Positions 11,030 through 23,499 of a stretch of 64,000 bases of DNA are shown one piece after another. Numbering within the stretch: the stretch's first letter is position 1; each line of letters begins with the position of its first letter. The position numbers and the translations under genes were made by a program. This stretch comes from Hydractinia symbiolongicarpus (Eukaryota; Cnidaria; Hydrozoa; Anthoathecata; Hydractiniidae): positions 5,642,001-5,706,000 of the forward strand of contig NC_079889.1 in the NCBI RefSeq assembly GCF_029227915.1, in the 5' to 3' direction. The notes beneath the pieces are model-generated. The model searched no databases and was not told the DNA's origin. It saw only the letters and a list, made by a program, of their open reading frames with translations.

Positions 11030-14000
11030 TAATTTGATACTTTTATTTACTCAAAATATTTTTCTTAGGCATATAAATTTAAAGAATTTTAACTTTTCCG
11101 ATATTTTTTTGCCTGTACTTGTGAGGGAGTAAATACCGTTATGCTTCTGACTCCTTTAAAACAGAAAATTTACTTGAATCGAATAACTAAATTATCAACA
11201 GAATAGACCTATTTCTATATTCATTTGATTCCCCGAAATATACATACTCAAAATGCAGAACAATATAAAAACGAGATTACTTATGAGCAAATTTCGGGAT
11301 TATATGCAAGTTGGAAGAATATATCAACAAATAAATGTTGATTTTTACAGCTTTTAGCTAGCAGTTTCGCATAATCATAGTTAACACAGTTATAAAGAGG
11401 GTTTCGGTAGTGGTAGTGTGACAAAAAAAATTAAAATATTGCAGTTTTTAAGAGCGTATCTTTTCGTGTTAGTAGCTTGATAGCTAGCTAAACCTCTAAA
11501 CCTCCTAGCCACGTTAAACCTAGCCCCGTTTTAGAATGATGTGAATACATTTTTTTACTGTTTCCAATTTAAAGTAATCTAAAGTAAATTTAGAACTAAA
11601 ACTCAATATACAGTTTACTAACGCTCAGTGGCACTTCATATTACTTCCGATCAGTTCAAAAAATTAATATTAGCTTGCTAGTATAGCTAAGCCAAAAAGT
11701 AGCATTTTGAGCTCTCCATTCCCCTAAAATATCAATATTGAATATGCTTGACTGATGCTAACAGAAGTATTTCAAAAACCTTAAGAAATATAACATTGAC
11801 TTCAGGATTTTCTTATAGTATTTTCACAAGTATTTTTTCAAGGGTTGAAGCTATAGCTTAGCTGCATGAGTTACCAACAAACCATTTTTCAACATTTGTT
11901 GAGAAAACTCATATATAAAATTAATATTTTCGGTATTGGCTGTTGTGATTATGTAACTGTCACTACTCCCTCTCTTACTGACTGTCAATAATTGTACATT
12001 TGTATCACGCATTGTGATGGTTAACCTTAATACTTACAGTTTGTAACTAATATGAATTGATAGAGCATAGAGCCTATCATAAATCCCCATATGTAGAAAA
12101 AGTAAAGTTTTTTTTTTTAAATTACACCTCATTTTTTTAGGTTTTAATGAAAAAAAAAATGAAAATAAAATAATATACTTTTTCTTATAAGAATTTCTGA
12201 ATTTCAGCTGTAAATATTTATAAATAATTATCAAAATCTTACTCTCAATGTTCTTAAAAACCAGGTCCTTATGTATTTTGTTTTCTTACTTTATTGAAAT
12301 CTTGAAAATTAATCTTGCAGAACTATTCCAATTGTTTATTTACGGAAATAATCTCAAGAAATATTTCCAATGTGTCGATTTGTGAAAATACAAAACCAAA
12401 ATTTTTGTTTTGACGTCGCAAAAAATTTTCACATTGTTAATTGTTCTCACTTATTAAAGTTCGACATGACAAGCCTTTTGTGGACAAAATTTTAAAGAAA
12501 TTTCTTTAGTTCTAGACACTATTTCAGTAATTTTCTCTGGTTGGTATTTTATGTCAGTAAATGTTTTGTGTTTTTTTAAGCAACAATTTTTTAATTATTT
12601 TGTGAAGTGATCCTCTCAAGGAAAAATTTGTTTCTGACCGATCACTGGACAATTTCATTTGCCTGAAAAAATACCAAGATGGTAACTCTGTGAATACAAA
12701 ATTTAAGAATTAGGATATCATCATTTTAGTCAACCTTATATTTTGAAATTTTAGATGATTTTTTTAACAAACTGAAGACTTTAACAACTGAAGGCAAGGT
12801 CAACTCAACTATTTTAAAAACCACAGTCAGTAAGCCTGGCTAACGTTATTTCACAGATGTTGTTTAAAAAACAAGGTACACTTAATAACTGGAGACACAG
12901 CATATATACTAGCAACATCACCAATTTTGCTAAACAGCTTGAAATTTCACGGTTGTTTGGAACATGTCAGTCAGCCAAATAGTTAGCTACTCATATCATG
13001 TTTAAAGCTAGCTAATGCCTAGCTCATTTATCACGAAAAATAATAAACAAAGGCATTAGAAAGACCCAATGATACATGTTATTATCTCATATTATCACCA
13101 AATGTTAATAACAATCTGTATGACAAATTAATTTTGCAAATATTGCAAGTAAACAAACGATATATGTACTACTTCGCTGCAAACATACACTTTATTTACG
13201 GTCGTTAATAACAGCACTACATGTAAAAAATTTATTTCATTGATAAAGCGATATTACTGGAAGAAAGTTTTCTAAACTATTCAAAGACAAGTTTTTGAAA
13301 TCTCCTTATAGTTTCAAGAATGTTGTCAAATAACATTTTTTGTTCCTAGAAACAAAGTTAAATTGACTTTTTTGGCAAAAGATAAAGACAATAAAATTGA
13401 TACAAATGAAAGAGTTCTTTCCAAATTTATTTATTATTCGTTTTATTTTCTTCAGGAAATTAGTGGATCGAGTTTGATTTTTATTAAAAAAAACTATTTT
13501 TTGCAATTTAACCAAAACATCACATGTACGTCAATTCAATAACAATCCATTCCAACTGTAGTAACGAATTTCTCAGCAAAAACGTCGCTGAAAATACTAA
13601 CAGAAGTCCCTATTGCTTAAGCGAAATTATTTGTTTTTAAAAATAAGTAGGCGAAAAATGGCTACTTTTTGCGCAAAGTCACTAATATTTTTACCGACTA
13701 AATTTTTTTACCAACCCTTCTCTTCTAGCCCTTTTAGGTTTAGGTATTATAATCGTCGACATGAATTATGAAACACATTAGAAATTTATATAAAATCTTT
13801 GTTTTTCACTCCCCCCTACCGTTATTTCAAAAATTTTGAAGATTTTTAAAAGAAAGCCAAATCACGGCCATGGCCATAAGTGTTTATTTTTACTATTTTG
13901 TTTGTTGGTGAAAGCTACAACTCGTCACTAAATTATTAATACTAGGACACTTTTTCGTTGATTTTACAGTTGGTAAAAAGCACAATTCGTGAATTCTTGG

Positions 14001-14530
14001 TACAGTGTAGGCTTCCGAAGTGCTACTTTTTCAGATGCTTAACTCGCGCTAGTCTTATTTTCTAACATGCTTTGCCTTAGTTTAGTTTTGTTCTCAGGGA
14101 CTGGATTAATTTATGATCGATCGAAACTTTCAGAACAAATTTATTTCTCGTAGGCTTTTATGTTTGGAAGTGATATATTACATTGAATAGTTATGTTTAT
14201 GAAGTTTGCAAATCGTGTTTCAAAGTTCTTTTGAAAGGTAAGGATGTGGTGGACGAGATTTGGTAAATCGATCATTTGTGTTTTATAGGTTCGTATCTAT
14301 AGCTACTGATTGATTTGTTATATACTATATCTTTGCGAGCTTTTTCTTTGTCTTCATATTTCTGCGGAAATAAAGCGCTTGGAGTGTTTTTGCCTCATCC
14401 CCTGTATTATCGTTCGGGGTCGACAGTTACATGCAACACTACGCAGTGGGCTCTGCGTTTTTTGGAAATATCGGTCCATTGCAGGAGTGGGGTGGTCTTT
14501 ATTTTGTACAAATATTTTTTCATCTTTTTC
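11030..14530. other. no recognised gene
   Basis: AT-rich DNA with scattered GCTAGC words. No coding frame with recognisable content, and no RNA gene seen. Confidence 0.5.
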
Positions 14531-14544
14531 TGCCGATTTTTGTT

Positions 14545-15080
14545 CTCACTGCTGACGTTTCTTCGCACTGCTGATGTTTCTTCTCACTGCTGATATTTCT
14601 TCTCACTGCTGATGTTTCTTCTCACTTCCGGTGCTTCTTCTCACTGTTGATATTTCTTCTCATTGCTGACGTTTCTTCTCACTGCTGATGTTTCTTCTCA
14701 CTGCTGATCTTTCTTCTCACTGCTGATATTCCTTCTCACTGCTGATATTCCTTCTCATTGTTGATATTCCTTCTCACTGCTGATATTCCTTCTCACTGTT
14801 GATATTTCTTCTCACTGTTGATGTTTCTTCTCACTGCTGATGTTTCGTCTCACTGCTGATATTTCTTTCACTGTTAATGTTTCTTCTCACTGCTGACGTT
14901 TCTTCTCACTGCTGAAGTCTCTCCTCACTGCTGATGTTTCTTCTCGCTGCAAAAGTTAGTTCCCACTTCCGGTGTTTTGTCTTACTGCTGATATCTCTTC
15001 TTACTGCTGATATTTCTTCTCACTGCTGATGTTTGTTCGCACTGTCAGTGTTTCTCCTAACTGCCGTGTTTCTTCTCGGC
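14545..15080 (+). repeat. 19-bp minisatellite, about 28 copies
   Basis: Tandem copies of a 19-bp unit, consensus CTGCTGATGTTTCTTCTCA, with point variants (TATT or ACGT in the middle, CACTTCCGG for some starts). Copies become more diverged toward both ends. Short open frames over its left edge are repeat artefacts. Confidence 0.9.
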
Positions 15081-16067
15081 AATCAATCATTGTCAGTCGT
15101 GATAAAATTAACTAATACTCGCGTCCTATTCTTACGTGACGCGAATTTACAAAAGGTGTAAAAAAAACACTTTGAATTTGCGAATTTCGCTTATTATATC
15201 ATTGCTTTTTTTTCTCTATAACTTGGTGAAAAGTATATCTTTATTTTTCGTTTTTTCATCGTTTGAATTGAGTTGAATATTGCGCCACAGTTGATAATAT
15301 ATAACAGATATATTATCAACTACATAGCATTAATTTTTGCTACGCAAGTGGTGCAAAACGCGCATCTCTTTCAGCAAAATATTTTCTGGTGCAAGTTCTG
15401 GTGCAGTCCAACTAGTGCAAATTTTAATAACCGGCATAACGATCCAGTACCAATATTCAGGTTTGTCATATAGATGTAGGGAAGGCCTTGTGACTTCGGT
15501 GAAGAAGATGATTGCCGTGAACGTTTAGTAAACTTAACATAACTCGTTAAATGTAAATTAATAATTAATTAAAATACAGGATAAAATAAAATTACAAAGT
15601 TGAAAGTTAAAATGAAAGCAAGACGCACTGCGCGCTGCAAAAATTGCGTTAAAGGAGAGGCGAACTGCGCACGGCACGGCTGCTGAATAAAAGTTCATGA
15701 TGACAGTGTTGATTCTGAAGACCAGCCCAACTCGCTTGGTCTGATCCATAATAGTCAATTTACATGTTACACGGCCATCATAACAAAAAAATCTCAACTG
15801 GAGAGCTGAGTAAGAGCTGAATTACCTAGGTATCTTGCCTAGGTACTATACAAATATATATTTCTAAACCACGATTTTTACCAACAACCGAAGGAGTGAA
15901 ACTACCATGCTCGGTCTGTAACACTCGTTCAAAATATTCTCTCTTTTTAGCTTCCTCTTGTTAGCTGTACGACGCAACAAAAATGTCCAGGTGCCTGGAG
16001 CGATATCATAATTTTTTTACTAAGTGGTTGCTTAGTACAGTGATACAAGTTGAAATTCAATCTGTGA

Positions 16068-17767
16068 TTGCTAACTACGATATCTATTATGCACAATTTT
16101 TGCGATCCTACGATTCCTCAATGCTACACGATTATTAGTATTGGAAAAAACCTGGTAAATACTGATCCATGCTGGAGAGACCAAAAGAAAAAATTGGATG
16201 CCATGTTGTTTTTTAGACGAAATGAATTAAGCGATTTAACAGCATATTTTGATACCAACAGCAGAATTTCATGGGAAACCATTGCATAAACTACTTATCA
16301 AGTATCATGCGTTAATAAACAATTTAAACGAAGATGATGTACGGCAGCAAATGGAGAGCGACAACAAATTCAAACAGGAAATGATTTTACAAAATCTTTA
16401 TATCGTCACGCAGTATTTTGATGCAAGGACTATAAATCACTTTGCCACAGTTAGTAAGGAAGTATTTCAATATGATGACTATTGGTTGCGATATGAATTT
16501 GCTAAAAGTAGAGGTGAGATACACGGACACGCGATAATATTGTCATCTAAACATGCCCAAAAAGTAAAAACTATCATGGATGGCTTCTTTGGTAATGTTG
16601 CAGACTTACAAGCATCCAAAACTGCAGCTCAGGAACTTCAAAGTTGGTTGCAAACAACAAACGAAAACAGCGATGACATTTTTTCACTCATGTTCGCTTT
16701 ACTGCATCCTGCCGGGGGAAATGAAATTATAAATACTTCTGGAAATAGAGGTTGGGTTCCTAACAAAGATCAATGGGCAAGACCGGAAGGGACTCAAGCT
16801 CCACCAGACCATAACCCATTAGCGCAAGAACTTTTAAATGTTGCTAGTCATGAGGGTGGTATAAAGGAACAAAATACCCATCTTGTGAACAGAATTAGCC
16901 TCCATAATTGTAATTCTAATTGTTTGCGTTATCGCCGTAAGACTAAAAAAGATACTGCTTCACAGAAGTACTGTTGCTTTCATTTTGGCGATCTTGATCC
17001 ACAAACCAAAAAAACAAGTGGTAACAAGTGATTCATCCTTTTAATACTGTCATAACAGAAAGGGGATATCCTAGATATGAGGGACTACGCGATCATCCTC
17101 GCTTGATGATGCATGTAAAAACACGCCTACTTAGTTGGCTAGCAAATTGTGACATTCAACCCATTGTCGATCAGGACCTTTTCGCTCTACAAAAATACAT
17201 TGCTAGTTATGCTTGCAAAGGGGCTGCTTCAACCGAAGATTTGGTACATGTTTATCGGCATCTCATTGAAAACACTGCTGACGGAAGCACTGTTAAAAGT
17301 TTGGCTCAACGACTGCTTCAAAAAATGCTTGTCTAGTAGACGTACCAGGTGCTGCGGCAGATTTCATTAGTAGTGGTGTACGTTTGACTAGATGTACCAG
17401 CAATTTTCGATACATTGGTATCAGTGGCTTCCGAGCCTTGGATACGTCTGGTGAAGATGGAACCGTTACAGAGAGTAGCACATTGGATAAAAAATTGAGC
17501 GATAAGCGTAGAGAAACTGAGCCAAAAATATCATTATGGAACGGGAGCAAAAAGTGTAATTGTACCTGCAAAGTAGATCACGTCCCAGTTTTTACAGGAA
17601 TATCTACAAAACCTGTTTGGTCTGTTACTGAGGACTATGCAAAGGCTACGCCCGTTATATTTTCTGTTGGAACGTGGCATAATACTGAAGAATTGAAAAA
17701 AAACATGAGTCATTTGCTTCTGCTTTGGCTTCCTTCGTTCAAACTGAAGAATTTCCATCAATATTAA
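16068..17767 (+). pseudogene. Helitron Rep nuclease part (frameshifted)
   Basis: The frame at 16249-17031 contains DYWLRYEFAKSRGEIHGHAI, which holds the HUH-type histidine pair (HGH), and later LVNRISLHNCNSNCLRYR, the cysteine-rich motif typical of Helitrons. The next frame (17028-17336) contains CDIQPIVDQDL and ALQKYIASYACKG, so the two catalytic tyrosines (Y-x3-Y) are preserved. A third frame (17330-17767) continues with ISSGVRLTRCTSNFRYIG. The upstream frame (16068-16289) holds the preceding WRDQKKKLDAM stretch. Frameshifts lie near 16260, 17030 and 17330. Confidence 0.83.
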
Positions 17768-18128
17768 TTGATTCATTGAAAGAGGCTAAACAATCTTTCG
17801 ATAAAAAGAGCAAGAGAACACGAAGTCACACTAGTTTAATCAATATTCAAACTTCAGTCTTCAGATCAATCATCAAAATACACAGATGCAAGTTCACAAT
17901 GTTTTTAAAATTCTGCCATTGCGGAAATGAACATAGGTAGAGCAATAATGGAAGATTGCTAAGCACCATGTTGCTGATATCAATGAGCCAAATGTACAAC
18001 AGGTTTTTCCCAATGGGGGGCCTACGTTTGATTGAAATAATTATGCAATTCAAAGTTTTGGTAGTCAATGCCCAATTAATGCTGACACATGGTTACAATC
18101 TATATCTGAAGAAGCGGAAATAAATAAA

Positions 18129-19765
18129 TTGCAGCATGCTGAAGATTGTACCTTACCCCAAATAAACATCTTAAATGCTAATGAATTACAAAGAACAGTC
18201 GTTGATATAAATCTTCAGCATTTATTACAAGTTGCAAAAGGAACTTTGCCAACAGGTATCCAGCCATTACGTTTATTAATACAAGGAACAGCTGGTGTTG
18301 GGAAAACATTCATCATTACCGTGCTCACTAGAATCGTTCGCCGTATTTTTAACCGAAATTCTGCTGTTATGAACTTGGCCCTAACTGGTTCAGCATCAGA
18401 CCTCATACCTAATGGTCGGACTATACATTCAATAACTCCACCACAACACAAACTGAAAAAAAGATAAGAAGTTAAATTCTGTCCAGCTTTCTGACTATCT
18501 GTTGGGTGATGTATCTCTAAGAAAGCTAAGAAAATATACAGGGATGCATGAAAACAATGAACTGAAACTATCTCAACTTAATATTGATGAGCGTAGCATG
18601 CAGTCAAAGCTTCTTGTGGCCTGGTGGAGCCAAAGATTATGTGAGGCCGCAGAAGACTTTGATAATTATTATGGAGGTACCAACTGTCAATTTCTTTGAG
18701 GACCTTGGTAAACTTGGACCAATTCGTGCTTTCGATCTACATGAGCCACCAAAACACGATGATTCCACGATCAACTTTGCTGGTTATGCAATCTATCACT
18801 CGTTTCAACATGTTATCGTTCTTACAGAAACAATGCGCCAAGACCTAAGTCAGTTGGATCTTTTACAACGACTACTACATAATGGATCGATCACTCAACA
18901 AGATTGGCAGGATATAAATAGTCGTTACGAAAATGCTTTGCCCCGAACCGCAAAATGTAACTTTTTTCATGGGCGCGTCCTTACGTTAATGGAAACATGG
19001 AATAAAGTTAATGAAGAAAACCACAATAAATTAGCCAGCCTTGGTGTGCCAGTTGCTGTTATTCCATCAAGAGGCCGTGGTAAACATCACTCTTTGACCG
19101 ATAAGCAAGTGGCTCAAATACCGCTGAGATCTCCAATGGCAGTTGGTGCAACTCACCAAGAACCAAAAATGTCTTACGAGCCTCGTAATTAATAGTGGTG
19201 CCATAGGAAAAGTAATTGCAATCCTTTATTCGCCAAATACGTCACCACCTAAATTTCCAGTAGCTGTTGTTGTCAATTTTTCAAATTATAAAGGCCCACT
19301 ATGGATTTCAGAACATCCAACATGATACCAATTACTGATGTTAAAGGTTGATGTGAGTCTGATTGTTGCAGCAGAAAGGCCTGCCATTGATGCCAGGATA
19401 TGCGATAACAATTGCCAAAAGTCAGTTGGAGATGGTGAAATTGCGACCCACATGCGCATCAAGTTACAGCAATCAATTCAGATGGAAAATAATAACATTA
19501 GTACATCTTACACTGCATTCTCGAGATGCGAAAAAGAATTAATTGGGCACTTGTCGAACCGATTACTTAAGAACAATTCTTGTACATTAATACACATCCA
19601 GGTATGAAAGCCAAGCAAGAGGAAGAGAAACGCCTGAAAGCATTATCGAATGAACCCGTCAAAAAATTCAATATCACTATGGAAAAGTATATTAACTTGT
19701 TGAAAGAACTTGACGTGTTTTTGATGATGGTATTGAAGATACAGTTTGTTCTTCACCATCTGTAA
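18129..19765 (+). pseudogene. Helitron PIF1-like helicase part (frameshifted)
   Basis: The frame at 18129-18467 has an intact Walker A motif, LLIQGTAGVGKTFIIT, and GRTIHSI. The frame at 18584-19192 has VNFFEDLGKLGP (motif II/III region), DDSTINFAGYAIYHSF and VLTETMRQDLSQLDLL, all typical of Helitron helicases. Further frames (19143-19325, 19338-19607, 19580-19765) carry the end of the domain, including STSYTAFSRCEK, the motif VI equivalent. At least four frameshifts separate these pieces. Confidence 0.83.
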
Positions 19766-19882
19766 TTTGCACATGTATAATATGCCTATCCCATTCATAA
19801 TGATAATTACAACCTAAATTCACCTATTTTGGAGACAATCACAATCTTAACAATTAAAAACCATTATAATCTGAAGGTGCAA

Positions 19883-19995
19883 ATGCAACCTGAACAAGGT
19901 GCAATAACATTACAACATTATGCTGATTATTAATGGTGTTGTTGTTGGTGGAGGTGGAGGGCCATAACACAGCCTAACAAAGGTCTGTGATTGTT
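19883..19995 (+). repeat. 110-bp dispersed unit, copy 1
   Basis: Begins TGCAACCTGAACAAGGTGCA and ends near CACAGCCTAACAAAGGTCTG. It matches 21139-21263 over its whole length. Truncated copies of its first 35-60 bp lie at about 20744 and 20811. Confidence 0.8.
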
Positions 19996-20039
19996 ACATT
20001 AACCATGGATACATTTTATATCCAGTTACATATCTATTC

Positions 20040-20715
20040 CATCCGTACCCAATCGATCATCACACCACAATTACCATACTGGTTTGACTTATCGTAATCA
20101 ACATATCGTCTGTACCCTACCGATCATCACACCACAATTATCATACTGTTTCGACTTATCGCAATAAACATATCGTCTGTAACCTACCGATCATCACACC
20201 ACAATTACCATACTGGTTTGACTTATCGTAATCAACATATCGTCTGTACCCTACCGATCATCATACCACAATTATCATACTGTTTCGACTTATCGCAATC
20301 AATATATAGTTTCTACCCTACCGATCATAATATCGCAGTTACCTTAGCGGTACGAGTTATCGCCATCAACAAATCGTCTATACCTTACCGTTCATCAAAC
20401 CACAATTACCATACTGATTTGACTTATCGCAATCAACATATCGTCTATACCTTACTGATCATCATACCACAATTACCATACTGTTTTTTCGACTTATCGC
20501 AATTAACATATCGTCTGTTCCATGCTGATCATCATACCGCAATTACCATACCGTTTCGACTTATCACAATCAGCATATCGTCTGCACCTTACCGATCATC
20601 ATACCATAATTATCATACTGTTTCCACTTATCGCTATCAACATATTGTCTGTACCCTACCGATCGTCATACCGCAATTACCATACCCTTTTGACTTATCG
20701 CTATCAACATATGAA
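20040..20715 (+). repeat. 67-bp minisatellite, about 10 copies
   Basis: Tandem copies with a 67-bp period. The word TCGTCTGTACCCTACCGATC starts near 20106, 20173 and 20240, and continues with diverging copies to about 20715. Because 67 is not a multiple of three, open frames across it are artefacts. Confidence 0.9.
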
Positions 20716-20742
20716 GTGTGCGAAGGAGAAGGCGCATGACTG

Positions 20743-20850
20743 AATGCAACCTGAACAAGGTGCATTATTTTTAAAGCATTGTGCTTATTATTCATGGCGT
20801 TGTAGGACAATTGCAACCTGAACAAGGTGCATTACAGCATTGAGCTGATT
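20743..20850 (+). repeat. two truncated copies of the 110-bp unit
   Basis: Two tandem partial copies starting TGCAACCTGAACAAGGTGCA at about 20744 and 20811. They correspond to the first part of the units at 19883 and 21139 and directly follow the 67-bp minisatellite. Confidence 0.75.
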
Positions 20851-21138
20851 GCACACTTTTTTTTATAAGCAGCTTGAATTTTGGTCAGATCTCAAGTTAT
20901 TTTTTAATCAATATCTAGGTCTAAAGTTCTTTGATAGTTGCTTAATTTTATTCAACCATTTTTTGTAAATATATATGTAAACGGGAAAAAGAAAAAGAAG
21001 TCATATTTTTGGCCAAAAAGAAATTTAAATAAAAAGTGAAGTGTGCAACAAAGACGTTTTGTAGTTTTCTTTTCTCATAGGTTTAGTTACTTATAAACGA
21101 GTTGCTTATAATAAAAATGTGTATTACCTTTCAGGTCA

Positions 21139-21263
21139 AATTCAAAACCTAAACAAGGTGCATTACCATTACAGCATTATGCTGATTATTAACGGTGTTG
21201 TTGGTAGTGGAGGTAGAGGTTGATGTGGAGGGTCATAAAACAGCCTAACAAATGTCTGTGATA
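21139..21263 (+). repeat. 110-bp dispersed unit, copy 2
   Basis: Near-complete second copy of the 19883 unit, with a small insertion (GGTTGATGTGG region). Same orientation. The two copies bracket the minisatellite. Confidence 0.8.
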
Positions 21264-22139
21264 ATTTTCTATTGGCTATGTTTTCTAAATTTCACCAAAA
21301 ACCTTAAGCTAATGAGATTCTAATTCGACGTTCGCCTTAAAAGGAAATTTAAAAATTGCGTTAAAGTCAATGATTTTTCGTCATTTATCTTGCTTAGCTT
21401 AATTTTTTGACATGAAAAAATGCCATAAAAGGTACTGAAAGTTTGTTGCCGTTAAATTTTGTGAATACAATTAAATTATTAGTTAGCTATGACAGCAAGG
21501 CAATAATTAAACGAGTTCAGCTGAGCTGGGTGCTCTTTTTAGCTTCTAAACAAATAATTTTTTATTCCAATATAAACAATGCAAACTAGTCTATTTTTAA
21601 AATCGAAAGTGAGACAAAAATATAGAACAGGATGCATCTAGTTATGGTTCTGAATTCAATTTTTGCTGTTCTTAATCTATTTTTGGTCAAAAAGATATAA
21701 AAAGTCCAGTTCTGGAATTTCTGTGCTTTACTGTAGCTGAGACAACAAACTATTTTTCGCAGAACAATTTTTAGCCATTTTGCAGGACCTTATTTCGTGA
21801 AAGGAACAACATTTGATAATATCTATATAATAATACGGAGCTTCTGTCTGTGACTTTTGCAAAGTGGATAAAATTTCTTTGATAAAGTCTATAAAACATC
21901 GTCTATTAATTTGTTCTGTAAATTACCAAACTTTGACGCTAAAGCAATATTGACGTCAAAGGGAAAGTATATTAAGATTAGTGAAGCCATTGCATTGCAC
22001 TTTTAAAATTAAGGCTGAATAACTTGAAAACGGGTGGAAATAACTGACGTAATCTCCTGCGTGGGTAATTAGGGACTACCTCGGACCAATTTGGGTAAGT
22101 TTCCCAAACCTGGGTCCTCGAATCCGTTTCGGAATGAAC

Positions 22140-22490
22140 GGGTTGATGACGTCATCAAAAATCCTTCAAACCCTAATATCTAATATATCAACCATTTGTC
22201 AAAGATGCATGATCCTATACATTTTCTTGATCAGCGTTTCAGGATCTATGCGATGAAGGCAACAGGTATACAAATTTCTAAAAAAAATTTTTAGGTTCTG
22301 ACGGGTCTTTGCTGATGTCAGCAAAATTTTTAATCCCTGATATCTCCTTAGGCGTTCGTCGAGAACATATGATCCTGTACATAATTTTAACCAGCATTTC
22401 AACCTCTACAAATTACAGACAAAGAATAAACAAATGTCGCGTATTTTTTATCTGCACTGCACTGCTGACGTCAGCAAAACATCTAAAACA
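22140..22490 (+). repeat. tandem ~160-bp units with TGACGTCA-type palindromes
   Basis: Two and a half diverged copies. The phrase GATCCTATACATTTTCTTGA near 22210 recurs near 22370 as GATCCTGTACATAATTTTAA. Each unit holds a palindrome: TGATGACGTCATCA at 22144, a diverged form near 22312, and GCTGACGTCAGC at 22463. A related pair of palindromes occurs near 50362 and 50399. Confidence 0.6.
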
Positions 22491-22567
22491 ACTTTCTTTT
22501 TATTAACCTTTTGCCTAAGTGGATTTCTCCACGGGCTTTATCGACTAGGTTATTAAATAATATAAAT

Positions 22568-22699
22568 AACTAGTCGGTAGCCCGTGGAAAAATCCAAGGG
22601 TTCGCCCGTTCTTCTTATATCGCGTAGCGTGCGTCTCGCTACTTGTGGTACCATTTTGCGTAACAGACAGACGCATACGGGTATTATAATATAGACTAG
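22568..22699 (+). repeat. 130-bp interspersed repeat, copy 1
   Basis: Starts TAGTCGGTAGCCCGTGG and ends ATACGGGTATTATAATATAG. A second copy in the same orientation is at 61959-62091, about 39 kb away. A related tail (CAGACAGACGGAATACAGC then TATTATTATAG) occurs near 24367. The recurrent 3' tail suggests a SINE or the 3' end of a non-LTR element. Confidence 0.75.
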
Positions 22700-22722
22700 C
22701 CGGGAGACCTGGCTTCGAAACG

Positions 22723-23380
22723 CGGGGGTAAGCCACAAGTCAAGGTGTGATCCGCGTTGAACACTCTGTGGAGCGCTTAATAAGAGCCGTTAACTGTGTC
22801 ACAACAATCAGGTGGAGCGCTTTAGTACAGGTATGCAGTATATGTCGTAAATCTAGTGCAGCGCATACACCATTATAGCGTTGCGACTGTAACATATTTT
22901 TCAAAAATTAACTTTCTCGTTCAGGCTTAATACCCTTTTCAAAAAACTGTATTGCAGCTTTGATTTACAAAACACACGATACACTCTGTTGAAACACCGG
23001 GTGAAGCCACAAGTAGCTGTTGTTGAACGCCGTGAGGAGCGCTTATAAAAGAGCCGTGTATACTGTGTCACACGATCAGGTGGAGCACTTTTATACAGGT
23101 ATGAAGATGTCGCAAATCAAGTAAAGCGCATACATCATTATAGTGTCGCGACTGTAACATATTTTTCAAAAATAACTTTTCCGCAGCAATAACTGAAATA
23201 AAAATAGTGTTTACAAACCGTTGTTACTCCATTATAGCAAGAACAATCGGTAAATATTATTTTATTTTGCGGAATAAGGTTTTGTAAAAGTTAAAAAATT
23301 AATCATGACACCGGGCTGAGTGCTTAGTGCAGTTAAGCGGAGTTGAACATTCGTACAGAGGTGATTAGCGAGAAAGTTTA
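22723..23380 (+). repeat. tandem ~264-bp duplication
   Basis: The block starting AAGCCACAAGTCAAGG (about 22730) recurs at about 22994 as AAGCCACAAGTAGCTG. Shared stretches include GAGCGCTTA..AAGAGCCG, GATCAGGTGGAGC, and GCGACTGTAACATATTTTTC. A third, more diverged start (GACACCGGGCTGAG) lies near 23306. No coding function seen. Confidence 0.75.
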
Positions 23381-23499
23381 AAAAATAATTTTTACGGTGG
23401 GCACATTGCACATGCACATAGGCGTAACAGCCTTTTCCAAAAAACAATCTGTTGTCGCAATCACAATCGCTCAGCCATTTCATTTGCAGAAAACGTTTG

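Larger units (their letters stand above)
16068..19765 (+). mobile_element. degraded Helitron (rolling-circle transposon)
   Basis: A chain of frames on the plus strand together spells a Helitron RepHel protein: a rolling-circle nuclease (16.2-17.4 kb) followed by a PIF1-like helicase (18.1-19.7 kb). At least six frameshifts or stops make this copy dead. The expected Helitron ends (5' TC, 3' hairpin plus CTRR) were not identified, so the borders are those of coding similarity only. Immediately downstream come a 67-bp minisatellite and repeated copies of an unrelated 110-bp unit. Confidence 0.85.

Noticed and set aside
14310-14593. Overlapping 81- and 92-codon frames at the edge of the 19-bp minisatellite
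   Set aside because: They run into the minisatellite and have no motif or splice support.
20218-20739. 173-codon frame across the 67-bp minisatellite
   Set aside because: Arises from tandem repeats. The period is not a multiple of three, so successive copies are read in different frames.
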